DNA of 64,000 bases from assembly GCF_030269645.1 (NCBI RefSeq), contig NZ_BSTR01000004.1, forward strand, positions 124,001 through 188,000. The letters are read 5' to 3'. Both the position numbers and the translations under genes were made by a program. The notes beneath the pieces are model-generated. The model did not search any database, was not told the DNA's origin, and saw only the letters and a list, made by a program, of their open reading frames with translations. This document shows, one piece after another, positions 25,945 to 34,073 of this stretch. The number at the start of each line of letters is the position of its first letter. The first letter of the stretch is position 1. This DNA comes from Actinokineospora sp. NBRC 105648 (lineage in GTDB: Bacteria; Actinomycetota; Actinomycetes; Mycobacteriales; Pseudonocardiaceae).

Positions 25945-26257
25945 ACGTGGTCCTCCAGCTGTCTTCACTCGTCCGAGTAAGTGCGACGCTCAGGCCCAGC
26001 GGTCGTGACGTGCGGTTTTGGGAATTCGGACCGTTTCGTCGTCAAGGTCACCCACAGGGGTGAGGATGGCGGTGTGATCCGTGTTACATACATCGCTCCG
26101 TGGTTGGCTGGTGTGTCCGGACACGGCCAGCCAGGTCACGAACCGGTCGGTAGGCCCCCGAACGGGTAGGAACCGTCGGTCGTCGGGGATAGGGTCGAGA
26201 CTCCGGAGTGACCAGTCGGATGCCGAGCGTGGGCGGCGTGACCGAGCAGGGGGCTAC
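25945..26257. other. 313-bp divergent intergenic region with an inverted repeat
   Basis: No gene is supported. The region separates the response regulator gene from the DUF4304-like gene. TGGCTGG (26105-26111) and CCAGCCA (26127-26133) flank a 12-bp perfect palindrome GTGTCCGGACAC (26113-26124), giving a long imperfect dyad that may be an operator. Confidence 0.5.
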
Positions 26258-26716
26258 GTGGAAGCGGGCGCGGTGCGCAATGCGGACGAGTGGTTCCGGC
26301 TCATGGTCGAGACAGGTCTGGCCCCCGGCTTGCGCGCGCTGGGTCTGACCGGCACCGGCAGGCAGTTCCGCGTGGTCCAGGACGCGCACGTCGGGCAGGT
26401 GTCGATCCTGCAGTCGACCAAGCCCAGCGCCTACTCGACCCGGTTCACCCTGTCACTGAGCGTGACCGCCACCGACGAGTGGGCGGCGCAGCTGCGCATC
26501 CGGCCGTACGCGCGGGCCGCGGGACACCAGGGCTCGGGCTGGCAGGAGCGCATCGGCAACCTGATGCTGGTCGGCGGCGGCGTCCCGATCGGCGACCTGT
26601 GGTGGAAGATCGAGGCGGGCAAGCCGTTCGCCTCGCTGTCGGACGAGGTGCTGACCGCGGTGCGCGAGTTCGGCCTCCCGGCGATCCGCGACCAGATCCG
26701 CGCGCGTGTCAGCTGA
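26258..26716 (+). CDS. DUF4304-like protein
   Basis: The 152-residue protein resembles DUF4304. It has an opening helix (ADEWFRLMVETGLAPGLRALG), a short strand pair (GRQFRVVQDAHVGQVSILQ), a Ser/Thr-rich strand region FTLSLSVTA and a closing helix. The role is unknown. The GTG at 26258 follows GGGGG, a weak site. It overlaps the methylase gene by 11 nt, so the two form a unit. Confidence 0.65.
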   Translation: MEAGAVRNADEWFRLMVETGLAPGLRALGLTGTGRQFRVVQDAHVGQVSILQSTKPSAYSTRFTLSLSVTATDEWAAQLRIRPYARAAGHQGSGWQERIGNLMLVGGGVPIGDLWWKIEAGKPFASLSDEVLTAVREFGLPAIRDQIRARVS

Positions 26717-27845
26717 GGAGAACCCGGACTACCTGCGCGCCCAGCTGCTCACCTACCTTGGCAACAAGCGGAACCTGCTCGGCCCCATCGACGCCGCCGC
26801 CCGCGTCGTGCGCACCCACCTCGGCCGCAAGCTCCGCGTCCTGGACGCGTTCTCCGGTTCCGGGGTCGTGTCCCGCGCGCTCAAGCAGCACGCGAGCCAA
26901 CTCGTCGCCAACGACATCGAGGACTACGCCCGCGCCGTCAGCGAGTGCTACCTGACCAACGCCTCCGAAGTCGATCTGGTGTCGCTGACGGCCCTGGTGG
27001 ATCACCTGAACGAGCAGGTAACCCACCACCCGACCGAGGGCTTCCTGCGCAGGCTGTACGCACCCCGCCACGACCACGACATCGCACCGGGCGAACGGGT
27101 CTTCTACACGGCCGCCAACGCCGCCCGATTGGACACCTACGCGGGCTTGATCCGCGAGGTGGACCCCACTCTTCGCCCGCTGCTGCTAGGCCCCTTGCTC
27201 TCCGCGGCGTCGATCCACGCGAACACAGCCGGAATCTTCAAAGGCTTCTACAAAGACCGCGCCACCGGCGTAGGCCGCTTCGGCGGCAGTGGTAAAGACG
27301 CATTGTCGAGAATCACCGGCGAAATCCGCCTCTTCCCACCGGTGCTGAGCAATTTCTCCTGCGACTACGCCGTATTGCAGCGCGACGCCAATACCCTGCC
27401 GGATGTCCTGCACGACCTGGACTTGGCCTATCTCGACCCGCCGTACAACCAGCACCCGTACGGCTCGAACTACTTCATGCTCAACCTGCTGGTCGACTAC
27501 ACCGAGCCGCGCGACCTCAGCCCCGTCTCCGGCATCCCCACCAGCTGGCGCCGATCCGGCTACAACGCCCGGAAGCAGGCCCCCGACCTGCTGGCCGACC
27601 TCGTCACCAGGGTCCCCGCCCGCTTCCTGCTGATCTCCTTCAACAACGAGGGATTCATCAGCCCGACCCACCTGACCGAACTCCTGCACACGGTCGGCAC
27701 GGTCACGGAGTTCACCACGCAGTACAACACCTTCCGCGGGAGCCGAAACCTACGCGGTCGGAATCTGCACGTGACCGAGCACCTGTACCTGGTGGACCGG
27801 CAAAAAGAAATCAGGATGCCACCCGTACCCCTGGTGACACCCTGA
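26706..27845 (+). CDS. D12-class N6-adenine DNA methyltransferase (orphan)
   Basis: The 379-residue protein has the D12-class order. The N-terminal YLGNKRNLLGPI supplies the AdoMet-site Lys-Arg. VLDAFSGSGVVSRAL is motif I (FxGxG) and LDLAYLDPPYNQHPYGSNYF is motif IV (DPPY). LLISFNNEGFIS and FTTQYNTFRGSRN follow. It should methylate adenine in a short DNA site. No restriction endonuclease gene is recognisable next to it, so it may act alone or with the DUF4304-like protein. It ends 6 bp from a tRNA gene, a common integration context. Confidence 0.9.
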   Translation: MSAEENPDYLRAQLLTYLGNKRNLLGPIDAAARVVRTHLGRKLRVLDAFSGSGVVSRALKQHASQLVANDIEDYARAVSECYLTNASEVDLVSLTALVDHLNEQVTHHPTEGFLRRLYAPRHDHDIAPGERVFYTAANAARLDTYAGLIREVDPTLRPLLLGPLLSAASIHANTAGIFKGFYKDRATGVGRFGGSGKDALSRITGEIRLFPPVLSNFSCDYAVLQRDANTLPDVLHDLDLAYLDPPYNQHPYGSNYFMLNLLVDYTEPRDLSPVSGIPTSWRRSGYNARKQAPDLLADLVTRVPARFLLISFNNEGFISPTHLTELLHTVGTVTEFTTQYNTFRGSRNLRGRNLHVTEHLYLVDRQKEIRMPPVPLVTP

Positions 27846-27851
27846 CGCTTG

Positions 27852-27922
27852 AGCGGATGACGGGAATCGAACCCGCGTATTCAGCTTGGGAAGCTGATGT
27901 TCTACCATTGAACTACATCCGC
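27852..27922 (-). tRNA. tRNA-Gly (anticodon CCC)
   Basis: The minus strand folds as a complete cloverleaf: acceptor GCGGATG/CATCCGC, D-arm GTTC/GAAC, anticodon stem TCAGC/GCTGA with loop TTCCCAA (CCC at 34-36), and T-arm with loop TTCGATT. It reads GGG codons. No CCA is encoded. Confidence 0.95.
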
Positions 27923-28035
27923 GCGATCTGAAGATCGACCACAGCCTACACGGCGGGACCGCTGTCGTCACACGCGGGGCGTGGGTGGATGCGAAGGTGC
28001 TGGTCACCGGATCGTGGAGGACCTACCGTCTAGGG

Positions 28036-29046
28036 ATGACGACACTTGGTGATGGTGGTACTACCGAGCGGGACATCAGGCCGGGATCGTTGTTGGCGGG
28101 GGCCCGGCTCATCGCGGCGCTGAACACCGAGAATCGGATCTTCCGGGCGGGGACGTGGGATCCGGGTCAGATCCACGGGGCGGGCTACCAGGTTCGGCTG
28201 GCCGACAACCGCCTGGCTTTCCCCGGGGGGTCGGGTTCCGGCAAGCACGTGGTGATCGGCGAGGATGGGCACCGTTCGGGTTTCGCCCTCGAGCCGGGTG
28301 GTACCGCCCTGGTCTCCACCCAGGAGCGGTTCTCGTTGGACTTCACCATCTCCGCGCTGATCGGTCCGCGGTTCCGGTCGGCGATCAAGGGCTTGCTGGT
28401 GTTGCACGGCATGGTCGCCCACCCCGGTTTCGGCAGGCGGCTCAACGAGGACGGCGAGTGGGTCCCGAAGGAGGACGAGCGCCTCTGCCTGGTCATCATC
28501 AATGTCGGGTCCGAGCCCGAGTACCTCCGTGCTGGGGACCCGATTGCCTACCTGCAGTTCTTCGAGGTCGACCCGGTTCCGGACCCGGTCCCGATCAAGA
28601 ACGCCGGGTTCGATGACCTCTACGCCAGGCTGTTCGAATCCGACTCGGCCGGCGGCGGGCTGGGGTACTTCAAGATCATCTATGACGTTCAGCGGAAGGT
28701 CGACGACGCCAGGCTGCTCGCGGAGAAGCAGGCTGAGGAGTACGAGAAGCGGGAGAAGGTGCTCCAGGTCAAGGTCGACGCCGCGGTGGCGGCCGTCGAC
28801 CGGGTGCGCAACTCCACCGACAACGTGGTGGTCTTCGGGGTCTTCCTGGTGGCCGTCACCCTGCTCGGGGTGGTGCTGACCACGCTGGTCGGGGTGGTGC
28901 AGAAGATCGGTGACTTCGAGCTGTGGAAGGTCATCACGGTCGCGGCGTTGTCGCTGGTCTTCACGGGGACGGCAGTGGCGGGTGTGTGGTTGGTCGCCAA
29001 GAGTGCGCGAAAAGGCCTGGAATCGCCCGTGAACAAGCAGGGCTGA
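28036..29046 (+). CDS. dCTP-deaminase/dUTPase-fold protein with coiled coil and two membrane helices
   Basis: The 336-residue protein has an N-terminal Dcd/dUTPase-like domain (~14-178): IRPGSLLAGARLI, GAGYQVRLADN, LVLHGMVAHPGFG, LCLVIINVGS and AGDPIAYLQFFEV. A coiled coil follows (~218-260), then two membrane helices (~262-288 and ~298-322). Standard dCTP deaminases are soluble, so the membrane anchor is unusual. The HPGF loop lacks the catalytic Glu context seen in true Dcd enzymes, so it may bind rather than convert nucleotides. TACCGT ends 6 nt before the ATG (leaderless). It precedes a nucleotidyltransferase and a deaminase gene. Confidence 0.72.
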   Translation: MTTLGDGGTTERDIRPGSLLAGARLIAALNTENRIFRAGTWDPGQIHGAGYQVRLADNRLAFPGGSGSGKHVVIGEDGHRSGFALEPGGTALVSTQERFSLDFTISALIGPRFRSAIKGLLVLHGMVAHPGFGRRLNEDGEWVPKEDERLCLVIINVGSEPEYLRAGDPIAYLQFFEVDPVPDPVPIKNAGFDDLYARLFESDSAGGGLGYFKIIYDVQRKVDDARLLAEKQAEEYEKREKVLQVKVDAAVAAVDRVRNSTDNVVVFGVFLVAVTLLGVVLTTLVGVVQKIGDFELWKVITVAALSLVFTGTAVAGVWLVAKSARKGLESPVNKQG

Positions 29047-29143
29047 CCCCCGTCGAGAGTGGCGGTGGGGCGCTCCGCGCCGGCGGTGCAAGACTAGCCG
29101 CGTTGGCGGGGATCCCCGAGGCTGCCAGAGGCGGGTGAGGTTG

Positions 29144-29764
29144 ATGGGCGACGACAGGCTGGACGCGCTTCTCGAGGACGCGGCCAACTTCGACGACCGG
29201 TACGTGCGCACCCACGACGAGATCACCGCGTTGGTCGAGGTGCTCAAGGACCAGGGTCGCAAGATCGTGCTGACCAGCGGTTCCTTCGACGTGCTGCACG
29301 AGGGCCACTCGATGTACCTGGAGGCCGCGCGCGCCCTGGGCGACTTCCTGATCGTCGGGGTGGACAGCGACGCCAAGATCCGGCACCGCAAGGGGCCGAG
29401 CAGGCCCGCGGTGCCCGAGCTCGAGCGGCTGCGCATGGTCACCCACCAGCGCGGGGTCGGCATCGTGACGCTCAAGCGCCAGGAGGACCCGCGCTGGAGC
29501 CTGATCCGGGCCGTGCAGCCGGACGTGCTCGTCGCCACCGCCGACACCTACTCGGCGGCCGAGATCGCCGAGCTGGAGAACGACGGCTACTGCGGGCGGG
29601 TCGAGGTCAAGGAGCGGATGGCCACCATCAGCACCTCCGCCCGGCTGCGCCTGGTGCAGCTCGACCTGGCCAAGCGGCTGACCGACCAGATCGCCGAGCG
29701 GCTGCCCGACCTGGTCGCCTCGATCACCGACGAGATGCTCGCGCCGTCGTGCCCGCCCAGCTGA
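29144..29764 (+). CDS. Cytidylyltransferase-like nucleotidyltransferase
   Basis: The 206-residue protein contains KIVLTSGSFDVLHEGHSMYL, with the HxGH motif at ~52-55 typical of the nucleotidyltransferase fold (RfaE2, TagD). ISTSARLRLVQLD later supplies the ISTS-like motif. It should transfer a nucleoside monophosphate to a phosphorylated substrate, which is unknown. The ATG at 29144 is preferred over the GTG at 29135 because GAGG lies ~5 nt upstream. Its stop overlaps the ATG of the next gene (TGATG), so it is translationally coupled to a deaminase. Confidence 0.85.
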   Translation: MGDDRLDALLEDAANFDDRYVRTHDEITALVEVLKDQGRKIVLTSGSFDVLHEGHSMYLEAARALGDFLIVGVDSDAKIRHRKGPSRPAVPELERLRMVTHQRGVGIVTLKRQEDPRWSLIRAVQPDVLVATADTYSAAEIAELENDGYCGRVEVKERMATISTSARLRLVQLDLAKRLTDQIAERLPDLVASITDEMLAPSCPPS

Positions 29765-30666
29765 TGCTCTACCTGCCGGTTTTGCACGCCGGCTACGAGC
29801 GCCTGGTCGAGAAGCACTCCGCGCTGGGCGCCGAGGTGCTGTTGCTCGGCCGCGGTTTCGGTGAACGCTATCCCGTGGTGCGCAAGGGAATCCGGGCCCT
29901 CGACCCCAAACGGGTCGTGGAGTACCTGTGCGCGGTCGATGGATCGCTGCGCGTCTCGGTGGTCGAGCCGGAGGACCTGCCCGCGCGTGTCAGCGGGCCC
30001 ACCCTGTTCCTGCCCGACGAGACGCTGATGCGCGACATCGTGCGCGACTTCCGGCTGCGTGAGCGGGCCGAGGTGTCCTTCGACGCGAGTGTGCTGCTGC
30101 GCTGGGACCGCAAGCAGAGCAAGACCGCCACCGTCCCGCAGGTCGCGGGCGTGGTGAGCACCGACAAGCTCGCCCAGCGGTACAGCGCGCTGGCCAAGGA
30201 GCTCGGCGGCTTCAGCCCCGACTGGTGGCGCCAAGTGGGCGCGGTCGCCGTGCGCGACGAGGTCGTGCTCGCCACGGCGTACAACACGCACCTCCCGTCC
30301 GAGTACGAGCTCTATGCGCATGGTGACCCGCGCGATGCTTACCGTAAGAAGCAGCGCCTAGACCTAACGACCGCGTTGCACGCCGAAGCCACCGTTATCG
30401 GCCACGCCGCGCGCGATGGGGTCAGCCTGCGCGGTGCCGACATGTACGCCTCCACGTTTCCCTGCCCGTCGTGCGCGCGGCTGATCGTGGCCGCGGGGTT
30501 CGCGCGGTGCTTCTTCGCCGAGGGCTATTCGATGCTCGCGGGCGACCAGCTCATGCGCGAGGCGGGCATCGAGGTGTTCTCCGTCGACCTCGGCGAGCAC
30601 GTCGAGCGGCAGCTCTCCCTCGACGATCTCTCCGGCGACCTGGCTACCGACCCGGCCGGGAACTGA
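29764..30666 (+). CDS. Deoxycytidylate/cytidine deaminase-family protein with N-terminal extension
   Basis: The 300-residue protein has a zinc-dependent deaminase domain in its second half: LHAEATVIG (His206, Glu208) and TFPCPSCARLIVAAG (Cys234, Cys237). A YNTHLPSEYELYAHGDPRD insert lies before the first motif. The first ~125 residues form an unassigned alpha/beta domain (VLLLGRGFGERYPVVRKGIR). dCMP deaminase activity would give dUMP for thymidylate synthesis. The ATG at 29764 uses a TGATG overlap; a GTG at 29749 is an alternative. Its 3' end overlaps the convergent HIT gene by 23 bp. Confidence 0.82.
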   Translation: MLYLPVLHAGYERLVEKHSALGAEVLLLGRGFGERYPVVRKGIRALDPKRVVEYLCAVDGSLRVSVVEPEDLPARVSGPTLFLPDETLMRDIVRDFRLRERAEVSFDASVLLRWDRKQSKTATVPQVAGVVSTDKLAQRYSALAKELGGFSPDWWRQVGAVAVRDEVVLATAYNTHLPSEYELYAHGDPRDAYRKKQRLDLTTALHAEATVIGHAARDGVSLRGADMYASTFPCPSCARLIVAAGFARCFFAEGYSMLAGDQLMREAGIEVFSVDLGEHVERQLSLDDLSGDLATDPAGN

Positions 30667-31093
30667 GCTTGAACCGCACCGGCTGGTGCTCCGGGTCGGT
30701 CACCGCGCCGACGATCACGTGCACGTGGACGTGCTCGATGGTGCCGCCGGTGTACTCGCACGGCCCGCAGCGCGCGCCCAGGCCGTAGAACTCCAGCTCG
30801 AAGGTGTCGCGCACCCAGGACAGCGCGGTCCAGAAGTCGTTGCGCGCCTCGGTGGGCAGGTCGAGCAGGTCGGCGACGTGGATCGTCGGCACGAGCAGCA
30901 GGTGGTTCTGGGTGCCCGCGTACGGGTACCGGTTCGGCGTGACGCTCCACCAGGACGTGCGGTGCAGCAGCCGCTGCTCGGGCTCGTTCGCGAGGTTGTC
31001 CGGGCAGAACAGGCAGATCCCGGACCGCTCCAGCCGGTGCATCTCCTCGAGCTGGCCGGGGTCGCGGTGGTTGCCGGTGTAGTACAGGGTCAT
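30644..31093 (-). CDS. HIT domain protein
   Basis: The 149-residue protein is a histidine-triad member with EHVHVHVIVG (HxHxHxx), HLLLVPTIHVADLLDL and a CLFC motif near residue 27 that may bind zinc. HIT proteins cleave nucleotide phosphate or phosphoramidate bonds. It is the last gene of a thyA-dfrA-HIT operon; its ATG overlaps the dfrA stop by 4 nt. The placement suggests a clean-up or salvage role in deoxynucleotide metabolism (inference). Confidence 0.85.
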   Translation of the reverse strand: MTLYYTGNHRDPGQLEEMHRLERSGICLFCPDNLANEPEQRLLHRTSWWSVTPNRYPYAGTQNHLLLVPTIHVADLLDLPTEARNDFWTALSWVRDTFELEFYGLGARCGPCEYTGGTIEHVHVHVIVGAVTDPEHQPVRFKLSSRPGR

Positions 31094-31602
31094 CGCCGGT
31101 AGTCCAAGAAGGAGTACGCGGGGCGGTCGCCGTCGGCGGGGTGGCTTTCCTCGCGCACCAGGGTGAACGGGTCGAGCCAGCCCGCGGGCATGAAGGCGTC
31201 GCCGTCGATCTCGGCGTGCACGCGGGTGAGCAGCACATCGTCGACGGCGTGCAGCAGTTGCGTGTAGACGGATGCGCCACCGGCCAGGTAGGCGACCGGG
31301 GTACCGAGCTCGGCGCTGATCTTGACCGCTCGGTCGAGCGCGGCTTCCGGGTCCGACACCACGGTCACCAGGTCGCTGTCGCTGGTGTAGCCGCCGTGCG
31401 ACAGGACGACGGTGCGCCTGCCCGGCAACGGCTTGCGCAGTCGCGCCTCGATGGAGCGCTGCGTGACGCTGCCCATGACCACCACGTGCCCGAGGGTGGC
31501 GGCCTTGAACCTGGCCAGGTCGCCCGGCAGGTGCCAGGGCAGGTCGCCGTCCCGGCCGATCGCGTCGTTCTCGGCCGCCGCGACGATGAGCGCGAGTCTC
31601 AT
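31090..31602 (-). CDS. folA: Dihydrofolate reductase
   Basis: The 170-residue enzyme reduces dihydrofolate with NADPH, regenerating the cofactor used up by thymidylate synthase. It starts RLALIVAAAENDAIGRDGDLPWHLPGDLARF; within that, the WHLPGDL loop carries the catalytic acid. GHVVVMGSVTQRSI and AYLAGGASVYTQLL form the NADPH site. It overlaps thyA upstream and the HIT gene downstream by 4 nt each, so all three are translationally coupled. Confidence 0.93.
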   Translation of the reverse strand: MRLALIVAAAENDAIGRDGDLPWHLPGDLARFKAATLGHVVVMGSVTQRSIEARLRKPLPGRRTVVLSHGGYTSDSDLVTVVSDPEAALDRAVKISAELGTPVAYLAGGASVYTQLLHAVDDVLLTRVHAEIDGDAFMPAGWLDPFTLVREESHPADGDRPAYSFLDYRR

Positions 31603-32504
31603 GAGGCCACCGGGATGTCGCGCACGCTCGGGTGCGGGTGGTAGTCGGCGAGCTCGAAGTGCTCGCCGCGGAAGTCGTGGATGTCCTTGACCTGAAGCCC
31701 CGCCTCGGTGAGGCGCACCGCGGGGAGCCTGCGCGGCTCCCGGGTCAGCAGCTCCTCGACGGCCGGGATCTGGTCCTCGTAGATGTGCGCGTCGGAGATC
31801 GTGTGGTAGTACGCCGCGGCGCGCAGACCGGTGAGCTGCTCGAGCATGAGCGTCAAAGCGCCGTACTGCACCATGTTCGACGGCACGCCCACCGGGAGGT
31901 CGCCGGAGCGCTGGAACATGTGCAGGTGCAGCCCGTCATTGATCACCCGAACGTGTACCCAGCCGTGGCAGGGCGCGATCGTCGTGCGCGGGGTCTTGCC
32001 GGTGCCGCGCACCTGGTACTGCGGGATCCACGGGCTGACGAAGTGGGTCCGGTCGGCCGGCAGCTCGGTGAGCTGCTCGACCAGGTGCTTGAACTGGTCG
32101 AACGGCGGGCCCTCGGCGGTCGGGAAGTCGTGGAACGCGCCGCCGTAGGAGCCGGGGCCGATGTCGCCGGGGGCCAGGCCCTTCGGCTCGGTCTTCGCCG
32201 GGGTGGTCCACTGTCCCCACCAGTCGCACCCGAACTCGGCCAGCTCGTCGGTGGTGGTGGCGCCGTTGATGAACGCGCACAGCTCACCGATCGGCTTGCG
32301 CCAGAACGACTTCAGGCTCCGCTCGGTGATCAGGGGGAAACCCTGCGCGAGCGGGAAGGTCATCGTCTGCTGCATCAGCGTCAGCGCGCGCGGTCCCTGC
32401 CGGGTGGCGGTGAACTCACCCTGCGCCAACACCCGCGCCAAGACGTCGCGGTACTGCGTGGCGATCGGCCGATCCGGCTCGGGTAGGTACTGCACTCGCG
32501 CCAC
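31599..32504 (-). CDS. thyA: Thymidylate synthase (ThyA-like, divergent)
   Basis: The 301-residue protein converts dUMP to dTMP with methylene-tetrahydrofolate. The catalytic Cys179 is in TTIAPCHGWVHV, the phosphate-binding motif is FQRSGDLPVG, and Asn210 (VPSNMVQY) is kept, which favours dUMP over dCMP. HFVSPWIP corresponds to the conserved Arg-x-x-x-S-x-W region. Several family-invariant positions are altered (for example GLPFN is GVPSN), so it belongs to a divergent branch. It starts the thyA-dfrA-HIT operon. Confidence 0.85.
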   Translation of the reverse strand: MARVQYLPEPDRPIATQYRDVLARVLAQGEFTATRQGPRALTLMQQTMTFPLAQGFPLITERSLKSFWRKPIGELCAFINGATTTDELAEFGCDWWGQWTTPAKTEPKGLAPGDIGPGSYGGAFHDFPTAEGPPFDQFKHLVEQLTELPADRTHFVSPWIPQYQVRGTGKTPRTTIAPCHGWVHVRVINDGLHLHMFQRSGDLPVGVPSNMVQYGALTLMLEQLTGLRAAAYYHTISDAHIYEDQIPAVEELLTREPRRLPAVRLTEAGLQVKDIHDFRGEHFELADYHPHPSVRDIPVAS

Positions 32505-32505
32505 T

Positions 32506-33654
32506 CTAGGAGACCCGCCTCTCCACCGGGGTCAGAGGTACCGCGATGGCCGGTAGTACGGCCGCCAGCAGCAGGGCCCATGGCCAGCTCACCGCGGTGA
32601 CCACGGCCGCGAACGCCGGCGCGACGGCCAGCGCCATACCGTTCTGGCCGGTGTTCTGGATGCCCAGCGCGCGACCCGCCCAGTGTGGACCGGCGAGCTC
32701 GGCGGTGGCGGTGAAGGCGAGGCCGTTGTCGGTCACCGAGATGACCATCGCGAGGATCAGGCCGGTGACCGCGAGCCACGGTGACACCAGGTCGCCGAGC
32801 GCCCACAGCAGGACCGACGCGCAGGCCGCGAACGCGATCTGGCGCATCGGCCGCATCCGGCTGCCGACCCGGTCCGACCACGCCCCCGCGCCGATCCGGC
32901 CCGCCGCGCCGAGGATCTGGACGACGGCCAGCACGGCCCCCGCGGTCACCGGGCTCCAGCCCTGCTCGGAGACCAGGTAGGTCAGGGCGAAGGTGGCCGT
33001 GACGAACTGCGGCCCGACCAGGAGCGCGCTCGCCGCGTGCACCCGCCACAGAGGCGTTGTGCCATAAGGGGAACGGGTCTCGGCGACGTGCTTCGCCGGT
33101 GTGCGGGGCGGGTCTTCCAGGAAGAACCCGACCACCACGGCGATGACCAGGCAGAGGCCCGCCGGGATGACCAGCGACCAGCGGTAGCCCCACGCCTGGG
33201 CGGCGGGCGGCAGGGTCAGGGCGGCGAAGCCGATGCCGATCGGGGTGCAGGTCTGCCGGATCCCCATGGCCAGCCCGCGATCGGTGGTGAACCACCCGAG
33301 GATGGCCCGGCCGCTGGCGGCACTGATGGACGCGGAGAACACGCCGGCGATGGCCAGCATCACCGCGAGGGTGGGAATGCCCGGGAGAACGGCGGCGGCC
33401 AAGCCCGCCAAGCCGGTGCCCGCCATGCCGATGGTCATCACGACCCGCTCACCGAAGCGGTCGGCGGCCGCGCCCCAGGCGATCAGCGCGACCAGGACAC
33501 CCAGAACCGGTGTGACGGCAAGGGTTCCAGCGGCGGTGAGGGAGAGACCTTCGGCGGCTCGAAGGGCCGGGATGACGAACGGCAGACCGTAGACCAACGC
33601 CGTGGTGGCCGCCTGCGCGGCGACCGCGACCGTCAAGATCCCCCAGCGTCCCAT
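32506..33654 (-). CDS. MFS transporter
   Basis: The 382-residue protein has about 12 membrane helices. A GAAADRFGERVVM loop follows helix 2, and GAGAWSDRVGSRMRPM marks the second half, as in the major facilitator family. It resembles CynX/NarK-type exporters only loosely, so the substrate is not predictable. It ends 2 nt from the thyA start region on the same strand, so it may be transcribed into that operon. An ATTA-rich dyad lies just upstream of its ATG. Confidence 0.85.
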   Translation of the reverse strand: MGRWGILTVAVAAQAATTALVYGLPFVIPALRAAEGLSLTAAGTLAVTPVLGVLVALIAWGAAADRFGERVVMTIGMAGTGLAGLAAAVLPGIPTLAVMLAIAGVFSASISAASGRAILGWFTTDRGLAMGIRQTCTPIGIGFAALTLPPAAQAWGYRWSLVIPAGLCLVIAVVVGFFLEDPPRTPAKHVAETRSPYGTTPLWRVHAASALLVGPQFVTATFALTYLVSEQGWSPVTAGAVLAVVQILGAAGRIGAGAWSDRVGSRMRPMRQIAFAACASVLLWALGDLVSPWLAVTGLILAMVISVTDNGLAFTATAELAGPHWAGRALGIQNTGQNGMALAVAPAFAAVVTAVSWPWALLLAAVLPAIAVPLTPVERRVS

Positions 33655-33747
33655 GTTAATTACGGTAGCTAATGGTTCCTGGGATGTGGAAGGACTGTCT
33701 CATTGGATGGACAGAAGAAGATCCTGCGCATCGCAGCGGGAGGCCGA
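33655..33747 (-). promoter_or_regulatory. Promoter region of the MFS gene
   Basis: The minus strand carries TTAGCTACCGTAA about 6-10 nt before the ATG, a short dyad (TTA-N7-TAA) in an AT-rich pocket. It may be an operator. Nothing else is recognised up to the repeat element at 33748. Confidence 0.35.
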
Positions 33748-34004
33748 CCCCGCTGGAACGCAACACCCGCTGCGGATGCTCGATCTAGTGGCGCGTGCGG
33801 TGGAGTGCCGTTTTCGTTGCCCGAGTAAGAGCGGGGCTCGATCTAGTGAACTCGCTTCGTGTGGGGCCCCTAGAGCACCGCGGTGGGAAAGAAGGGCGGG
33901 TGAAGGGCATTCCCACCACACGGCGAGTTTAGCGGTGCTCTCCCCCCACACGAAGCGAGTCCACTAGATCGAGCATCCGTAGCGGGCCTTGCGTGCCAGC
34001 CGGG
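33748..34004. mobile_element. 257-bp relative of the inverted-repeat element (internally deleted)
   Basis: The ends (33748-33782 and 33970-34004) match each other and the ends of the 22720-23160 element, with a few mismatches. One complete unit (33836-33974) is nearly identical in its arms to unit B. The other unit is reduced to ~58 nt (33778-33835) but keeps the GCCCGAGTAAGAGCG linker. This looks like an internal-deletion derivative. It lies 3' of the etfD-like gene, just as the full copy lies 3' of the acyl-CoA dehydrogenase gene. Confidence 0.68.
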
Positions 34005-34073
34005 TCGGCCTCACCGCTGCGGTTGAGTGGGGTGGCTTTTCCGCTGCGGTTGAGGGGAATGAACTGCGGTGGC

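Noticed and set aside
26140-26152. A third copy of the acyl-CoA dehydrogenase operator (AACCGGTCGGTAG)
   Set aside because: Only one half matches and it lies before an unrelated gene, so the match is probably chance.
28030-29547. A 505-codon minus-strand frame opposite the dCTP-deaminase-fold gene
   Set aside because: It spans two plus-strand genes with clear motifs and has shadow-type composition.
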